The notes beneath the pieces are model-generated. The model saw only the letters and a list, made by a program, of their open reading frames with translations, had not been told where the DNA came from and searched no databases. A DNA stretch of 64,000 bases, taken from the NCBI RefSeq assembly GCF_010725885.1, contig NZ_AP022600.1, positions 124,001 through 188,000 on the forward strand, written 5' to 3'. Below, in pieces: positions 46,640 to 54,169 of this stretch; the stretch's first letter is position 1; each line of letters begins with the position of its first letter. Source of the stretch: Mycolicibacterium tokaiense (GTDB lineage: Bacteria; Actinomycetota; Actinomycetes; Mycobacteriales; Mycobacteriaceae). A program made the position numbers and the translations under genes.

Positions 46640-47399
46640 CACGACACCGGTCCTCGACGTGCGGGGACTGACCATGACCATCGACGGCGCCACCCTGCTG
46701 TCGGACATCAGCTTTCAGCTCGACCGCGGCGACTCACTCAGCGTGGTCGGGCCGTCCGGCTCCGGCAAGAGCACCCTGCTGCGCTGCCTGAACCAGCTGG
46801 AGGGCAGCTGGACCGGAGAGGTGCTGCTGGCCGGCGCCCCCACCCGGTCGGTGACGCCGAATCAGCTGCGCAGCCGCATCGGCCTGGTCTCTCAGAAGTT
46901 CGCCCTGTTCGGGCATCTGGACGTGCTGGCCAACGTGACCCTGCCGCTGCGCCGGGTGCGCGGCCTGGCCAAGCCCGAGGCCGACGAACTCGCCGACCGC
47001 TGGTTGGAGCGGGTCGGGCTCGCGGGGTTCCGGCGCCGGCGTCCACACCAACTCTCCGGCGGTCAGCAGCAGCGGGTCGCGATCGCGCGGGCCGCCGCCC
47101 TGGAACCGGATGTGCTGCTCCTCGACGAGGTCACCAGCGCGCTGGACCCCGAACTGGTCGACGAGGTGGAGAACGTCATCCTCGATCTCGGCAGGTCCGG
47201 CACCACGTTGATCGTGGTCACCCACGACATTCCGTTCGCCGCGAAGGTGGGCGCCTCGATGATGATGCTGGAAGCCGGGGCCGTCATCGAGCACGGCACC
47301 CCGGCCGCCGTGCTCGGCAGCGCCCAGCCGCGGTCCCGGCGGTTCTTCACCCGTCACCTGCGGGGCCTGTCCCTCGACATCGAGGCGATCCCGCAGTGA
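46632..47399 (+). CDS. ABC transporter ATP-binding protein
   Basis: A 255-residue ATPase. Walker A is GPSGSGKST, the Q-loop IGLVSQKFALF, the signature QLSGGQQQRVAIARA, Walker B VLLLDEVTSALD, and the switch His in VVTHDI. It overlaps the permease by 8 nt and the next frame by 4 nt if the GTG start of the regulator is used. It energises import by the upstream binding protein and permease. Confidence 0.93.
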   Translation: MPDTTPVLDVRGLTMTIDGATLLSDISFQLDRGDSLSVVGPSGSGKSTLLRCLNQLEGSWTGEVLLAGAPTRSVTPNQLRSRIGLVSQKFALFGHLDVLANVTLPLRRVRGLAKPEADELADRWLERVGLAGFRRRRPHQLSGGQQQRVAIARAAALEPDVLLLDEVTSALDPELVDEVENVILDLGRSGTTLIVVTHDIPFAAKVGASMMMLEAGAVIEHGTPAAVLGSAQPRSRRFFTRHLRGLSLDIEAIPQ

Positions 47400-47455
47400 C
47401 GGCCGCAGGAGTGCTCCCCCGTTTCGGCGCTGCCGCCCCCCGGGGAGCGAGCATC

Positions 47456-48220
47456 ATGGCAGGTATGCCCGAGACAGGTGGCGGCCGCGCCGAGAGCTCC
47501 GGCGTGCGGTCGCTGCGCCGGGGTCTGGAAGTGCTGCAGGCCATCGCCGACGCCGGCGGCGAGGCCAGCCTGCGCGACGTGGCCCGGCAGCTGCAGCTGG
47601 CTGAGTCGACCACCCACGGCCTTCTGCAGACGCTGGTCCTCAGCGGCCATGTGGTGCGCACCGACGAACGGCGCTACGGCCTGGGCCATGCGCTGATCCG
47701 CCTCGGCGAAGCCACCAACCGCAAGCTGGGCGCGCAGACCACCGGGGCGCTACAGGAACTCGCGACCCTGACCGGTGAGAACGTCGACCTCGCGGTACTG
47801 GAGGGCGCCGACGCCGTGTACATCGCCCAGGCCACCATGCCGGGATCACCCCGGTCGGCGCGGGAGGCCGAACGCCGGCTGCCCGCTCGCAGCACCGCGG
47901 CCGGCCGCGCCCTGCTGAGCCAGCTGCCCCCGGCCCAGCTCACCGAGTTCATCGAGCGGCATGTGGTTCCCGGCGGCGCTTCCCCGGCCCAGCTGGCCCG
48001 CGATCTCGCCGTGGTCCGCGGACGCGGCTTCGCCACCGAGATCAACGAGGTCGAAGCCGGCGTGTCCTGTGTGGCCGTGCCGGTCACCGGCGCCCTGCCC
48101 ATGGCACTGACCGTGACCGGGCCGTCGGACCGGCTGACCAGTGAACGGATGCCGGCCCTGACCCCACACCTGCGCCGGGTCGCGACCGAGATCGGCTCCG
48201 GCCTGCGGCGCTCGCTGTAG
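47456..48220 (+). CDS. IclR family transcriptional regulator
   Basis: About 254 residues. The N-terminal winged helix (VRSLRRGLEVLQAIADAGG; SLRDVARQLQLAESTTHGLLQTL) covers residues about 18-75, and the effector domain is the IclR fold (TGENVDLAVLEGADAVYIAQA; RSTAAGRALLSQLP; EINEVEAGVSCVAVPV). The ATG at 47456 has GGGGAG 8 nt before it; a GTG at 47396 overlapping the ATPase stop is an alternative. Lying inside the operon it probably regulates the operon in response to its substrate. Bacterial allantoin regulators (AllR) also belong to this family. Confidence 0.9.
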   Translation: MAGMPETGGGRAESSGVRSLRRGLEVLQAIADAGGEASLRDVARQLQLAESTTHGLLQTLVLSGHVVRTDERRYGLGHALIRLGEATNRKLGAQTTGALQELATLTGENVDLAVLEGADAVYIAQATMPGSPRSAREAERRLPARSTAAGRALLSQLPPAQLTEFIERHVVPGGASPAQLARDLAVVRGRGFATEINEVEAGVSCVAVPVTGALPMALTVTGPSDRLTSERMPALTPHLRRVATEIGSGLRRSL

Positions 48221-48272
48221 CGCCGTTTCACCGAATACCTCTGCGACGACCACACTTCCACGGAGACCACAC

Positions 48273-49460
48273 TTGTCCACACCCGCACCACACCTTCCCG
48301 ACCTCGCTGCCCGCCTGCTCGGTGGCACCGTCATGGCCGCCAGCGACGAAGCGTTCGGCGAGAAGGAGAACCTGCTGAACCCCGAACCGGTGAACTTCGT
48401 CCCGGGGTCCTTCGGCCCGCGCGGCGAGATCGTCGACGGCTGGGAGACCCGCCGGCGCCGCACCGAGGGTGACGACTGGGCGCTGATCCGCCTGGGCACA
48501 CCGGGACTCATTCGTTCGATCGACGTCGACACCACGTCGTTCACCGGCAACCACCCCGTGGGCTGCCGCGTCGAAGCCTGCGGTGTGGAAGGCTATCCCG
48601 GCCCGGGTGATCTCCTGGACGCGGACTGGCAACGGATTGTCGACGACTCACCGCTGGCGTCGGACCAGTCGAATGTTTTTGCCGTGCACAATGACACCCG
48701 ATTCACCCACGTCCGGCTCACCGTCTGGCCGGACGGCGGCGTCGGGCGGCTGCGCATCCACGGCGAGCCGGTCACCGATCCACGCGACCTCGACCTCGGC
48801 ACCGTGGACCTGGCCTCGCCACACTACGGCGCAGCCATCACCGACAGCAGCGACGGGTTCTACAGTCCCGCACGATCACTCAACCGGCCCGACATGGCGC
48901 GCACCATGGGCGACGGCTGGGAGACCCGCCGCAACCGCGACCGCGGGCCGGACTGGGTGCTGTTCCAGCTGGCCACCCGGGCCCGCGTGCACGCACTGGT
49001 GATCGACACGGCCTACTTCCGCTACAACGCGTCGGCGGCGGTGATCGTGGAATCGTCTGACCACCATCAGGATTCGGAGTGGGTAGAACTGCTGGCACGC
49101 ACGGATCTGCAGCCCGACACCCGGCACGTCTTCCGCTTCACCGACGCAGGCGCAGAGCTGCCGGTGGCCACCCATCTGCGGCTGCACGCGCTGCCCGACG
49201 GCGGCCTGTCCCGCGTGCGCGTAGTGGGCAGCGCCACCCGCGACGGGCGGTGGCAGGTGGCGCACCGCTGGTGGAACACCCTTCCCGAGTCCCAGGCGGT
49301 GGCGGTGCTGCGCGCCGCGGGGGTCGAGGTTGCCGCGGCGGCCCACCTCGCGGCGGCCCGGCCGGTGCTCGACCCGGCCGACCTCGACGGCGACCCGGCT
49401 GCGGGCGAAGTGCTGCACCGCATCCTGACCGGATCTGCTGACGCGACGGAGCACCGCTGA
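48273..49460 (+). CDS. Allantoicase family protein with extra C-terminal tail
   Basis: A 395-residue protein from a TTG at 48273 (CGGAGA upstream). Two homologous beta-jelly-roll allantoicase repeats are seen: residues about 16-165 (GGTVMAASDEAFGEKENLL; DGWETRRRR; GLIRSIDVDTTSFTGNHP) and about 180-325 (YGAAITDSSDGFYSPARSL; DGWETRRNRDRG; HALVIDTAYFRYNASA). Allantoicase splits allantoate into ureidoglycolate and urea. Residues about 330-395 (RWWNTLPESQAVAVLRAAG; AAHLAAARP) resemble the beginning of OHCU decarboxylases, another ureide-pathway enzyme, but the rest of that domain and its catalytic His are missing. No allantoinase or ureidoglycolate lyase gene is nearby. The stop overlaps the epimerase ATG by one base. 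Confidence 0.88.
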   Translation: MSTPAPHLPDLAARLLGGTVMAASDEAFGEKENLLNPEPVNFVPGSFGPRGEIVDGWETRRRRTEGDDWALIRLGTPGLIRSIDVDTTSFTGNHPVGCRVEACGVEGYPGPGDLLDADWQRIVDDSPLASDQSNVFAVHNDTRFTHVRLTVWPDGGVGRLRIHGEPVTDPRDLDLGTVDLASPHYGAAITDSSDGFYSPARSLNRPDMARTMGDGWETRRNRDRGPDWVLFQLATRARVHALVIDTAYFRYNASAAVIVESSDHHQDSEWVELLARTDLQPDTRHVFRFTDAGAELPVATHLRLHALPDGGLSRVRVVGSATRDGRWQVAHRWWNTLPESQAVAVLRAAGVEVAAAAHLAAARPVLDPADLDGDPAAGEVLHRILTGSADATEHR

Positions 49461-50491
49461 TGCGCCTGGATTCCTGGACCGAGACACTGCGGCTGACCCA
49501 ACCGCTGCGCATCTCGCGCTCGCTGACCACCGAGGTCGACAATGTGTTCGTCTCGATCACCGCGGAGGGCCACACCGGCTTCGGCGAGGCCGCCCCCGGT
49601 CCGTGGCGCGGTGAAACCATCGACGACATCCGGGATTATCTCGACGGCGCCGCACTGCTGCTGGGCACGGATCCTTTCGCCGCCCGCGCCGTGCTGGCGC
49701 GTCTGGACGCCCAGTTGCCCATGGTGCGGGCAGCCAGGTCGGCCGTCGACATGGCACTGGTGGACCTGGTGGGCAAGATCGTCGGCCAACCGCTGTACCG
49801 ACTTCTCGGACTCGATGCCCAGCAGACGCGGGAGCTGTGCTTCACCGTCAGCCTGGACAACGATGTGGACACCATGGTCGCCGCGGCGGTGGACGCCGCC
49901 GCGAAGTACCGGGTTCTGAAGATCAAACTCGGCAGCCCGCGCGACGCCGACATCGTGCGTGAGATCGCTTCGGCCGTCGACGTTCCGCTGCGGGTGGACG
50001 CCAACGGCGGCTGGACCGCCGAGCACACCGTGCACCTGGTCGAGGAGGTCTTGGCCCCCTGCGGGGTGACGCTGCTGGAGCAACCGGTGGCCGCCGACGA
50101 CCTCGCCGGGCTGGCGCAGGTGCACGCGTACTCCCCGATACCGGTGATCGCCGACGAGTCGATCACCGACCTGGCCTCACTGCGGCCGCTGATCGACCGC
50201 TGCGCCGGAATCGACATCAAGCTCACCAAGTGCGGTGGCATCATCGAGGCGTTGGATCTGATCGGCGGCGCGCGCGCCGTCGGGATGACGATCATGATGG
50301 GCTGCGAGGTCGAGACCTCGCTGGCCGTCACGGCCGCCGCCAGCCTGACACCCCTGGCCGACTATGCCGACCTGGACCTGCATCTGTGGCTGGACAACGA
50401 TCCGTTCGACGGCGTGCTCCTGGAACACGGCCGCTTCGTGCTGCCGGCCCGACCCGGCCTGGGTTGCCGGGTCACCAGTCGTCAGCCCTGA
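49460..50491 (+). CDS. Dipeptide epimerase-like enolase superfamily enzyme
   Basis: A 343-residue member of the muconate-lactonizing subgroup. Catalytic bases Lys154-x-Lys156 (LKIKLG) and Lys257 (IKLTKCGG) and metal ligands Asp180 (VDANGGW), Glu207 (LLEQPV) and Asp232 (IADESI) are present. The DLDLHLW segment near the C-terminus supplies the D-x-D that binds the substrate ammonium in L-Ala-D/L-Glu-type dipeptide epimerases. It may therefore epimerise imported dipeptides, such as peptidoglycan-derived ones, or a related amino compound. The ATG overlaps the allantoicase stop (TGATG). The 3' end overlaps a convergent acyl-CoA dehydrogenase gene by 10 nt. Confidence 0.88.
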   Translation: MRLDSWTETLRLTQPLRISRSLTTEVDNVFVSITAEGHTGFGEAAPGPWRGETIDDIRDYLDGAALLLGTDPFAARAVLARLDAQLPMVRAARSAVDMALVDLVGKIVGQPLYRLLGLDAQQTRELCFTVSLDNDVDTMVAAAVDAAAKYRVLKIKLGSPRDADIVREIASAVDVPLRVDANGGWTAEHTVHLVEEVLAPCGVTLLEQPVAADDLAGLAQVHAYSPIPVIADESITDLASLRPLIDRCAGIDIKLTKCGGIIEALDLIGGARAVGMTIMMGCEVETSLAVTAAASLTPLADYADLDLHLWLDNDPFDGVLLEHGRFVLPARPGLGCRVTSRQP

Positions 50492-51681
50492 TCGTGCGGC
50501 AACTCCCGGAACGGCCGGTCGTGGAACGGATCCGGCTCACGGGGTAGGCCCAGCACCTTCTCGCCGATGATGTTGCGCTGGATCTGGTCGGTGCCACCGC
50601 CGATCGAGGTGAAGTAGGCGTTCAGGGCGCGGAAGGTGGTCGCATCGCCCAGGGGGTTCTCCGGGCCTTCGAGCATGCTCTCGGGGCCGGCCAGGTCGAA
50701 GTAGACCCGGGCCGACTGGTGCAGGATCCGGGACATGGCGATCTTGCTCAGCGAGAGCACCGACAGGCGTTCGGCCTGACTGCCGGCGGCCTTGGAGCGG
50801 GCCAGGTTCCAGCGGTTGACGGCCTCGAATGCCTCGATGCGGGCGATGTCCTGGCGCAGTGCCGGGTCGTCGAACCGGCCGAGGTGGACGGCGAGCTCAC
50901 GCAGGCTCATGCGGCGGATGTCACCGGGGTCGGCGACCTTGGTGCGCTCGGTGCGGGCTGAGCCGCCCATGATCGCGCGTTCGAGCCCCAGCGCCAGTTG
51001 CAGCACCCCCCACCCGGCGTCGACGTCACCGATGCGCAGGGTGTCGCTGACCCGGGCGTCGTCGAGGAACACCTCGTTGAACTCGGACTCGCCGGTGATC
51101 TGGTGAATGGGCCGCACGGTGACGCCGGGTTGCTTCATCGGCAGTAGGAAGAAGGTCAGCCCGCGGTGTTTGGGGACGTCGATATCGGTGCGCGCCACCA
51201 ACATCCCGTAGTCCGCCTTCTGCGCGAACGATGTCCACACCTTCTGACCGTTGACGATCCAGTCGTCACCGTCACGTTCGGCACGGGTGCGCAGTCCGGC
51301 CAGATCGGAGCCGGCGCCCGGCTCGCTGTAGAGCAGGCAGCCGCGCAGCCGATGCCGCAGAAATCCCCCCAGCACTTGTGATTTGAGCTCATCGGAGCCG
51401 GCGGCGTACACGGTGGCGGCCCAGAGGTTCATCCGGTCCTGGCCCGAGCCGGGGGCACCCACCCTGCGGAACTCGGCTGCCACGGCGCGGGATCGGGCGG
51501 AGCTGAGGCCGCGGCCGAACCACTGCGTATCCCAGCTCGGCGCGGCCCAGCCCGCGTCCACCACGAGGTCGAACCACGCCGATCTGTCCAGGTCGGGATC
51601 CCAGTGCTGGTCCAGCCAGGCGCGTGCCTCGCCGACGGCGGCATCGATGTCCTCGGGCACGGGCGTCTCCTGTCGCGTCAC
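50482..51681 (-). CDS. Acyl-CoA dehydrogenase subunit A
   Basis: A 399-residue FAD protein of the acyl-CoA dehydrogenase fold. The FAD/substrate segments LLYSEPGAGSDLAGLRTRA and DDWIVNGQKVWTSFAQKADYG are intact. The C-terminal GGGTDQIQRNIIGEKVLGLPRE has Gly where simple family members have the catalytic Glu (EGT). This suits a heteromeric mycobacterial FadE complex in which one subunit contributes the base. Its GTG overlaps the partner's stop by 4 nt (GTGA). Confidence 0.88.
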   Translation of the reverse strand: MTRQETPVPEDIDAAVGEARAWLDQHWDPDLDRSAWFDLVVDAGWAAPSWDTQWFGRGLSSARSRAVAAEFRRVGAPGSGQDRMNLWAATVYAAGSDELKSQVLGGFLRHRLRGCLLYSEPGAGSDLAGLRTRAERDGDDWIVNGQKVWTSFAQKADYGMLVARTDIDVPKHRGLTFFLLPMKQPGVTVRPIHQITGESEFNEVFLDDARVSDTLRIGDVDAGWGVLQLALGLERAIMGGSARTERTKVADPGDIRRMSLRELAVHLGRFDDPALRQDIARIEAFEAVNRWNLARSKAAGSQAERLSVLSLSKIAMSRILHQSARVYFDLAGPESMLEGPENPLGDATTFRALNAYFTSIGGGTDQIQRNIIGEKVLGLPREPDPFHDRPFRELPHDQG

Positions 51682-52793
51682 GGCTGCACCAGCCGCAGGT
51701 AGGTCTCACGATGTTCGTGCGGGCTGCCCAGCAGCTGAGCGTCGGTGCGGGCACGGCGCAGATACAGATGGGCCGGGTGCTCCCAGGTGAAGCCGATGCC
51801 GCCGTGCACCTGGATCGCCGTCGCCGCCACAGTGAGGTATGCCTCGGCGTTGTAGGCCTGGGCCAGAGCCAGATCCGCCGCGGCGCCCGGACTGCCCTCA
51901 TCGAAGGCCGCCGCGACGTGCCGGGCCGCCGAGATCGCCGATTCCGCCTCGAGCAGCATGTCGGCGCACAGGTGTTTGACCGCCTGGAAGCTGCCGATGG
52001 CGCGGCCGAATTGAAACCGGGTGCGGGCGTGGTCGACGGCCGCCTGCATGGCACGTCTGGTGCCGCCCGCCTGCTCGCTCAGCAGAGCCACCGCCACCAG
52101 AGACAGGGCTTGCTCCAACGCCGCGGTGACACGACCCGGTGCACCGACCAAGCGAGAGGGTGTGTCACCGAAATCGATTCGGCTCTGCCGACGGGTCTGG
52201 TCGACGGTGCGCAGCGGCTGCACCGTCATCCCGGCGGCGTCGCGATCGACCGCGAAGAGGCCCGGTCCGTCGGGGGTGGCGGCATAGACGTAGATCACCT
52301 CGGCGCTGCCCGCGTCGAGCACGTAGGTCTTCTCCCCCGTCACGGTCCACGCCCCGGACGGGGCGGGCGCGGCCGTGGTCGTCGCGCAGGCCGGGGGCAC
52401 CCCGGTTCCCGGCTCGGCGTAGGCGACGGTGGCCACCAGGTGCCCGGACGCGATGCGCGGCAGCACGGCCTGCTGCTCGGACACCTCGGCACACAGCCGC
52501 AGGACGTGCGGGGTCAGCACCGCGGTGGCCAGGAACGGCCCACCCATCAGGGCGGCCCCCATCTCCTCCATCACCGCGCCCATCGCGAGGTGCCCGGCGT
52601 CGGCTCCGCCGAACTCCTCGGCGATCAGCAGGCCGTGCAGCCCGGTGCGCGCAGCGTGGGACCACAGGTCGCGATCGAAGCCGTCTTCGGTGGCCATGGC
52701 CGCCCGGACGTGGGCCTGGGTGCAGTGCTTGCCCAATAGGTCAGCGGTCACGGCGCGCAGCGCCGCCACCTCATCGTCCACCGCAGCCACCAT
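51678..52793 (-). CDS. Acyl-CoA dehydrogenase subunit B
   Basis: A 371-residue partner to the preceding gene. Segments include HGLLIAEEFGGADAGHLAMG, VATVAYAEPGTGVP, RTRFQFGRAIGSFQAVKH and QVHGGIGFTWEHPAHLYLRR. This GGIGFTWE ending is typical of the second subunit of alpha2-beta2 FadE complexes that act on steroid or bulky side-chain CoA esters; the substrate here is not known. The ATG at 52793 has GAAGGAG upstream; an ATG at 52808 is less well placed. A TetR gene lies directly upstream. Confidence 0.88.
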   Translation of the reverse strand: MVAAVDDEVAALRAVTADLLGKHCTQAHVRAAMATEDGFDRDLWSHAARTGLHGLLIAEEFGGADAGHLAMGAVMEEMGAALMGGPFLATAVLTPHVLRLCAEVSEQQAVLPRIASGHLVATVAYAEPGTGVPPACATTTAAPAPSGAWTVTGEKTYVLDAGSAEVIYVYAATPDGPGLFAVDRDAAGMTVQPLRTVDQTRRQSRIDFGDTPSRLVGAPGRVTAALEQALSLVAVALLSEQAGGTRRAMQAAVDHARTRFQFGRAIGSFQAVKHLCADMLLEAESAISAARHVAAAFDEGSPGAAADLALAQAYNAEAYLTVAATAIQVHGGIGFTWEHPAHLYLRRARTDAQLLGSPHEHRETYLRLVQP

Positions 52794-52829
52794 CACCGTC
52801 TCCTTCACCCGCCGGGCACTCCGCCGCCG

Positions 52830-52851
52830 AGATTAACAGACGACTACCGTC
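52830..52851 (-). promoter_or_regulatory. fadE promoter -10 with overlapping dyad
   Basis: On the minus strand TAATCT (52830-52835) lies about 40 nt before the fadE start. Just upstream is GACG-N5-CGTC (52839-52851), inside the promoter spacer, which suits a repressor site for the adjacent TetR protein. The arms are only 4 bp. Confidence 0.35.
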
Positions 52852-52857
52852 CGATAA

Positions 52858-53469
52858 TCAGAGGCGGGCACCGACACCAGCCAGGGCGGCCTGCACCAGG
52901 GCGGTCCGGAACTGCGGCAACCGTGACCGCATCCGTGGCCGCAATTCCCTTGGCGTGGTGACGATGTGGTTCTGGATGCCACCGATCACCAGGTCGATCA
53001 TCAGGGTCGCCGCCGCGGAATCCGGCACGTCGCCGCGCCGCACCGCACGGCGCCCGATCCGTCGGCCGGCTTGCACCAGCACCCGGTAGTAATCGTCGGA
53101 CGCCTCCCGCACCTCGGCGTGGTGCAGCCGATCCACCAGAACCTGGTGCAGCATGTTGCCGTAGGGACCGGTCAGGTGGGCGATGTAGAGATCGGCCATG
53201 GCCTCGAGATCAGCCCGGGTGTCCCCGGTGTCGATGTCCTCGAAGTACAGCGATCGAGCCGTCAGGACCTGCGCCAGCAGAGCCACCCGATTCGGCCACC
53301 GCCGGTAGATCGCGTCCTTGCCGACACCGCACTGCCGGGCCACCGCGTCGATCCGGAAGCCGCTCCACCCCGCCTTGGAGTACAGCTCCGCCGCGGCGTC
53401 ATACACCCGGTCTTCGATCTCCGGGTCCCGGGGCCGGCCCCGGCGGGCGCCTGTCGATGTCGCTGCCAT
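52858..53469 (-). CDS. TetR family transcriptional regulator
   Basis: A 203-residue regulator from the ATG at 53469. The helix-turn-helix is residues about 18-65 (DRVYDAAAELYSKAGWSGFRIDAVARQCGVGKDAIYRRW), preceded by the basic RRGRPRDPE arm. The C-terminal part has the TetR_C-like LMIDLVIGGIQNHIV. It lies 64 nt upstream of the acyl-CoA dehydrogenase pair on the same strand and is the likely regulator. The response regulator gene is divergent, 39 nt away. Confidence 0.88.
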   Translation of the reverse strand: MAATSTGARRGRPRDPEIEDRVYDAAAELYSKAGWSGFRIDAVARQCGVGKDAIYRRWPNRVALLAQVLTARSLYFEDIDTGDTRADLEAMADLYIAHLTGPYGNMLHQVLVDRLHHAEVREASDDYYRVLVQAGRRIGRRAVRRGDVPDSAAATLMIDLVIGGIQNHIVTTPRELRPRMRSRLPQFRTALVQAALAGVGARL

Positions 53470-53508
53470 CCCGGCATGGTGGCACACCCGTGTCGTACCT
53501 TGAGGTCG

Positions 53509-54168
53509 ATGCGGATCGCAGTGGTGGAAGACGACGACGGCGTGGGCGACGCCCTGGTCGACGCGCTCGCCGAGGTCGGCCACGCGCCGGTGCGCATGCG
53601 CCGAGGCGCCGACCTGCTACTCGGCCACCGCGACGTCGACCTCGCGCTGCTGGACCTGGGCCTGCCCGACGCCGACGGACTGACCGTCCTGCGGCAGCTG
53701 CGCGCGGTGAGCCAGATCCCGGTGGTGGTGTTGACCGCACGCGACGACGAACGATCGGTGGTCCGGGCGCTGCGCGGCGGGGCCGACGATTACGTGGTGA
53801 AACCGGCCCGCCTGGGCGAACTCCGCGCCCGGTTGGAGGTCGCCGCGCGCCGGCACGCCGTGGGCGCCGAACCGCCCGCCGAGACCGTCGTCGCCGGCGA
53901 CATCGTGATCGATCTCGGTGCGCACCGGCTCGAGGTGGGCGGCCGGGAGGTGACGCTGACCCCCAAGGAGTTCGAGCTCCTGGCCTACCTGGTGACCCGT
54001 CGCGGCGAGGCGGTCAGCCGGCAGCAGCTGATGGACGCGATCTGGGGTGACGCCTACGTGGCGATCTCGCGCAGCCTCGATGTCCACATGACCGCGCTGC
54101 GCGCCAAACTCGGCCGCACCGGCGTGATCACCACCATCCGCGGCTACGGGTACCGCTGGGGCGTCTGA
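53509..54168 (+). CDS. OmpR-family response regulator (TctD-like)
   Basis: A 219-residue two-component regulator. The receiver domain (1-115) has acidic residues Glu7, Asp8 and Asp9, phospho-acceptor Asp49 (LALLDLGLPD), Thr in VVVLTARDD and Lys in DDYVVKPARLGEL. The C-terminal winged helix (about 125-219) has LTPKEFELLAYLVTRRGEAVS and TTIRGYGYRWG. The ATG at 53509 follows TTGAGG. It is followed 1 nt later by its histidine kinase. Confidence 0.93.
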   Translation: MRIAVVEDDDGVGDALVDALAEVGHAPVRMRRGADLLLGHRDVDLALLDLGLPDADGLTVLRQLRAVSQIPVVVLTARDDERSVVRALRGGADDYVVKPARLGELRARLEVAARRHAVGAEPPAETVVAGDIVIDLGAHRLEVGGREVTLTPKEFELLAYLVTRRGEAVSRQQLMDAIWGDAYVAISRSLDVHMTALRAKLGRTGVITTIRGYGYRWGV

Positions 54169-54169
54169 C

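Noticed and set aside
47396..47455. Longer IclR start at the GTG overlapping the ATPase stop
   Set aside because: Possible, but the ATG at 47456 has a stronger ribosome site and the extra residues look unlike the family.
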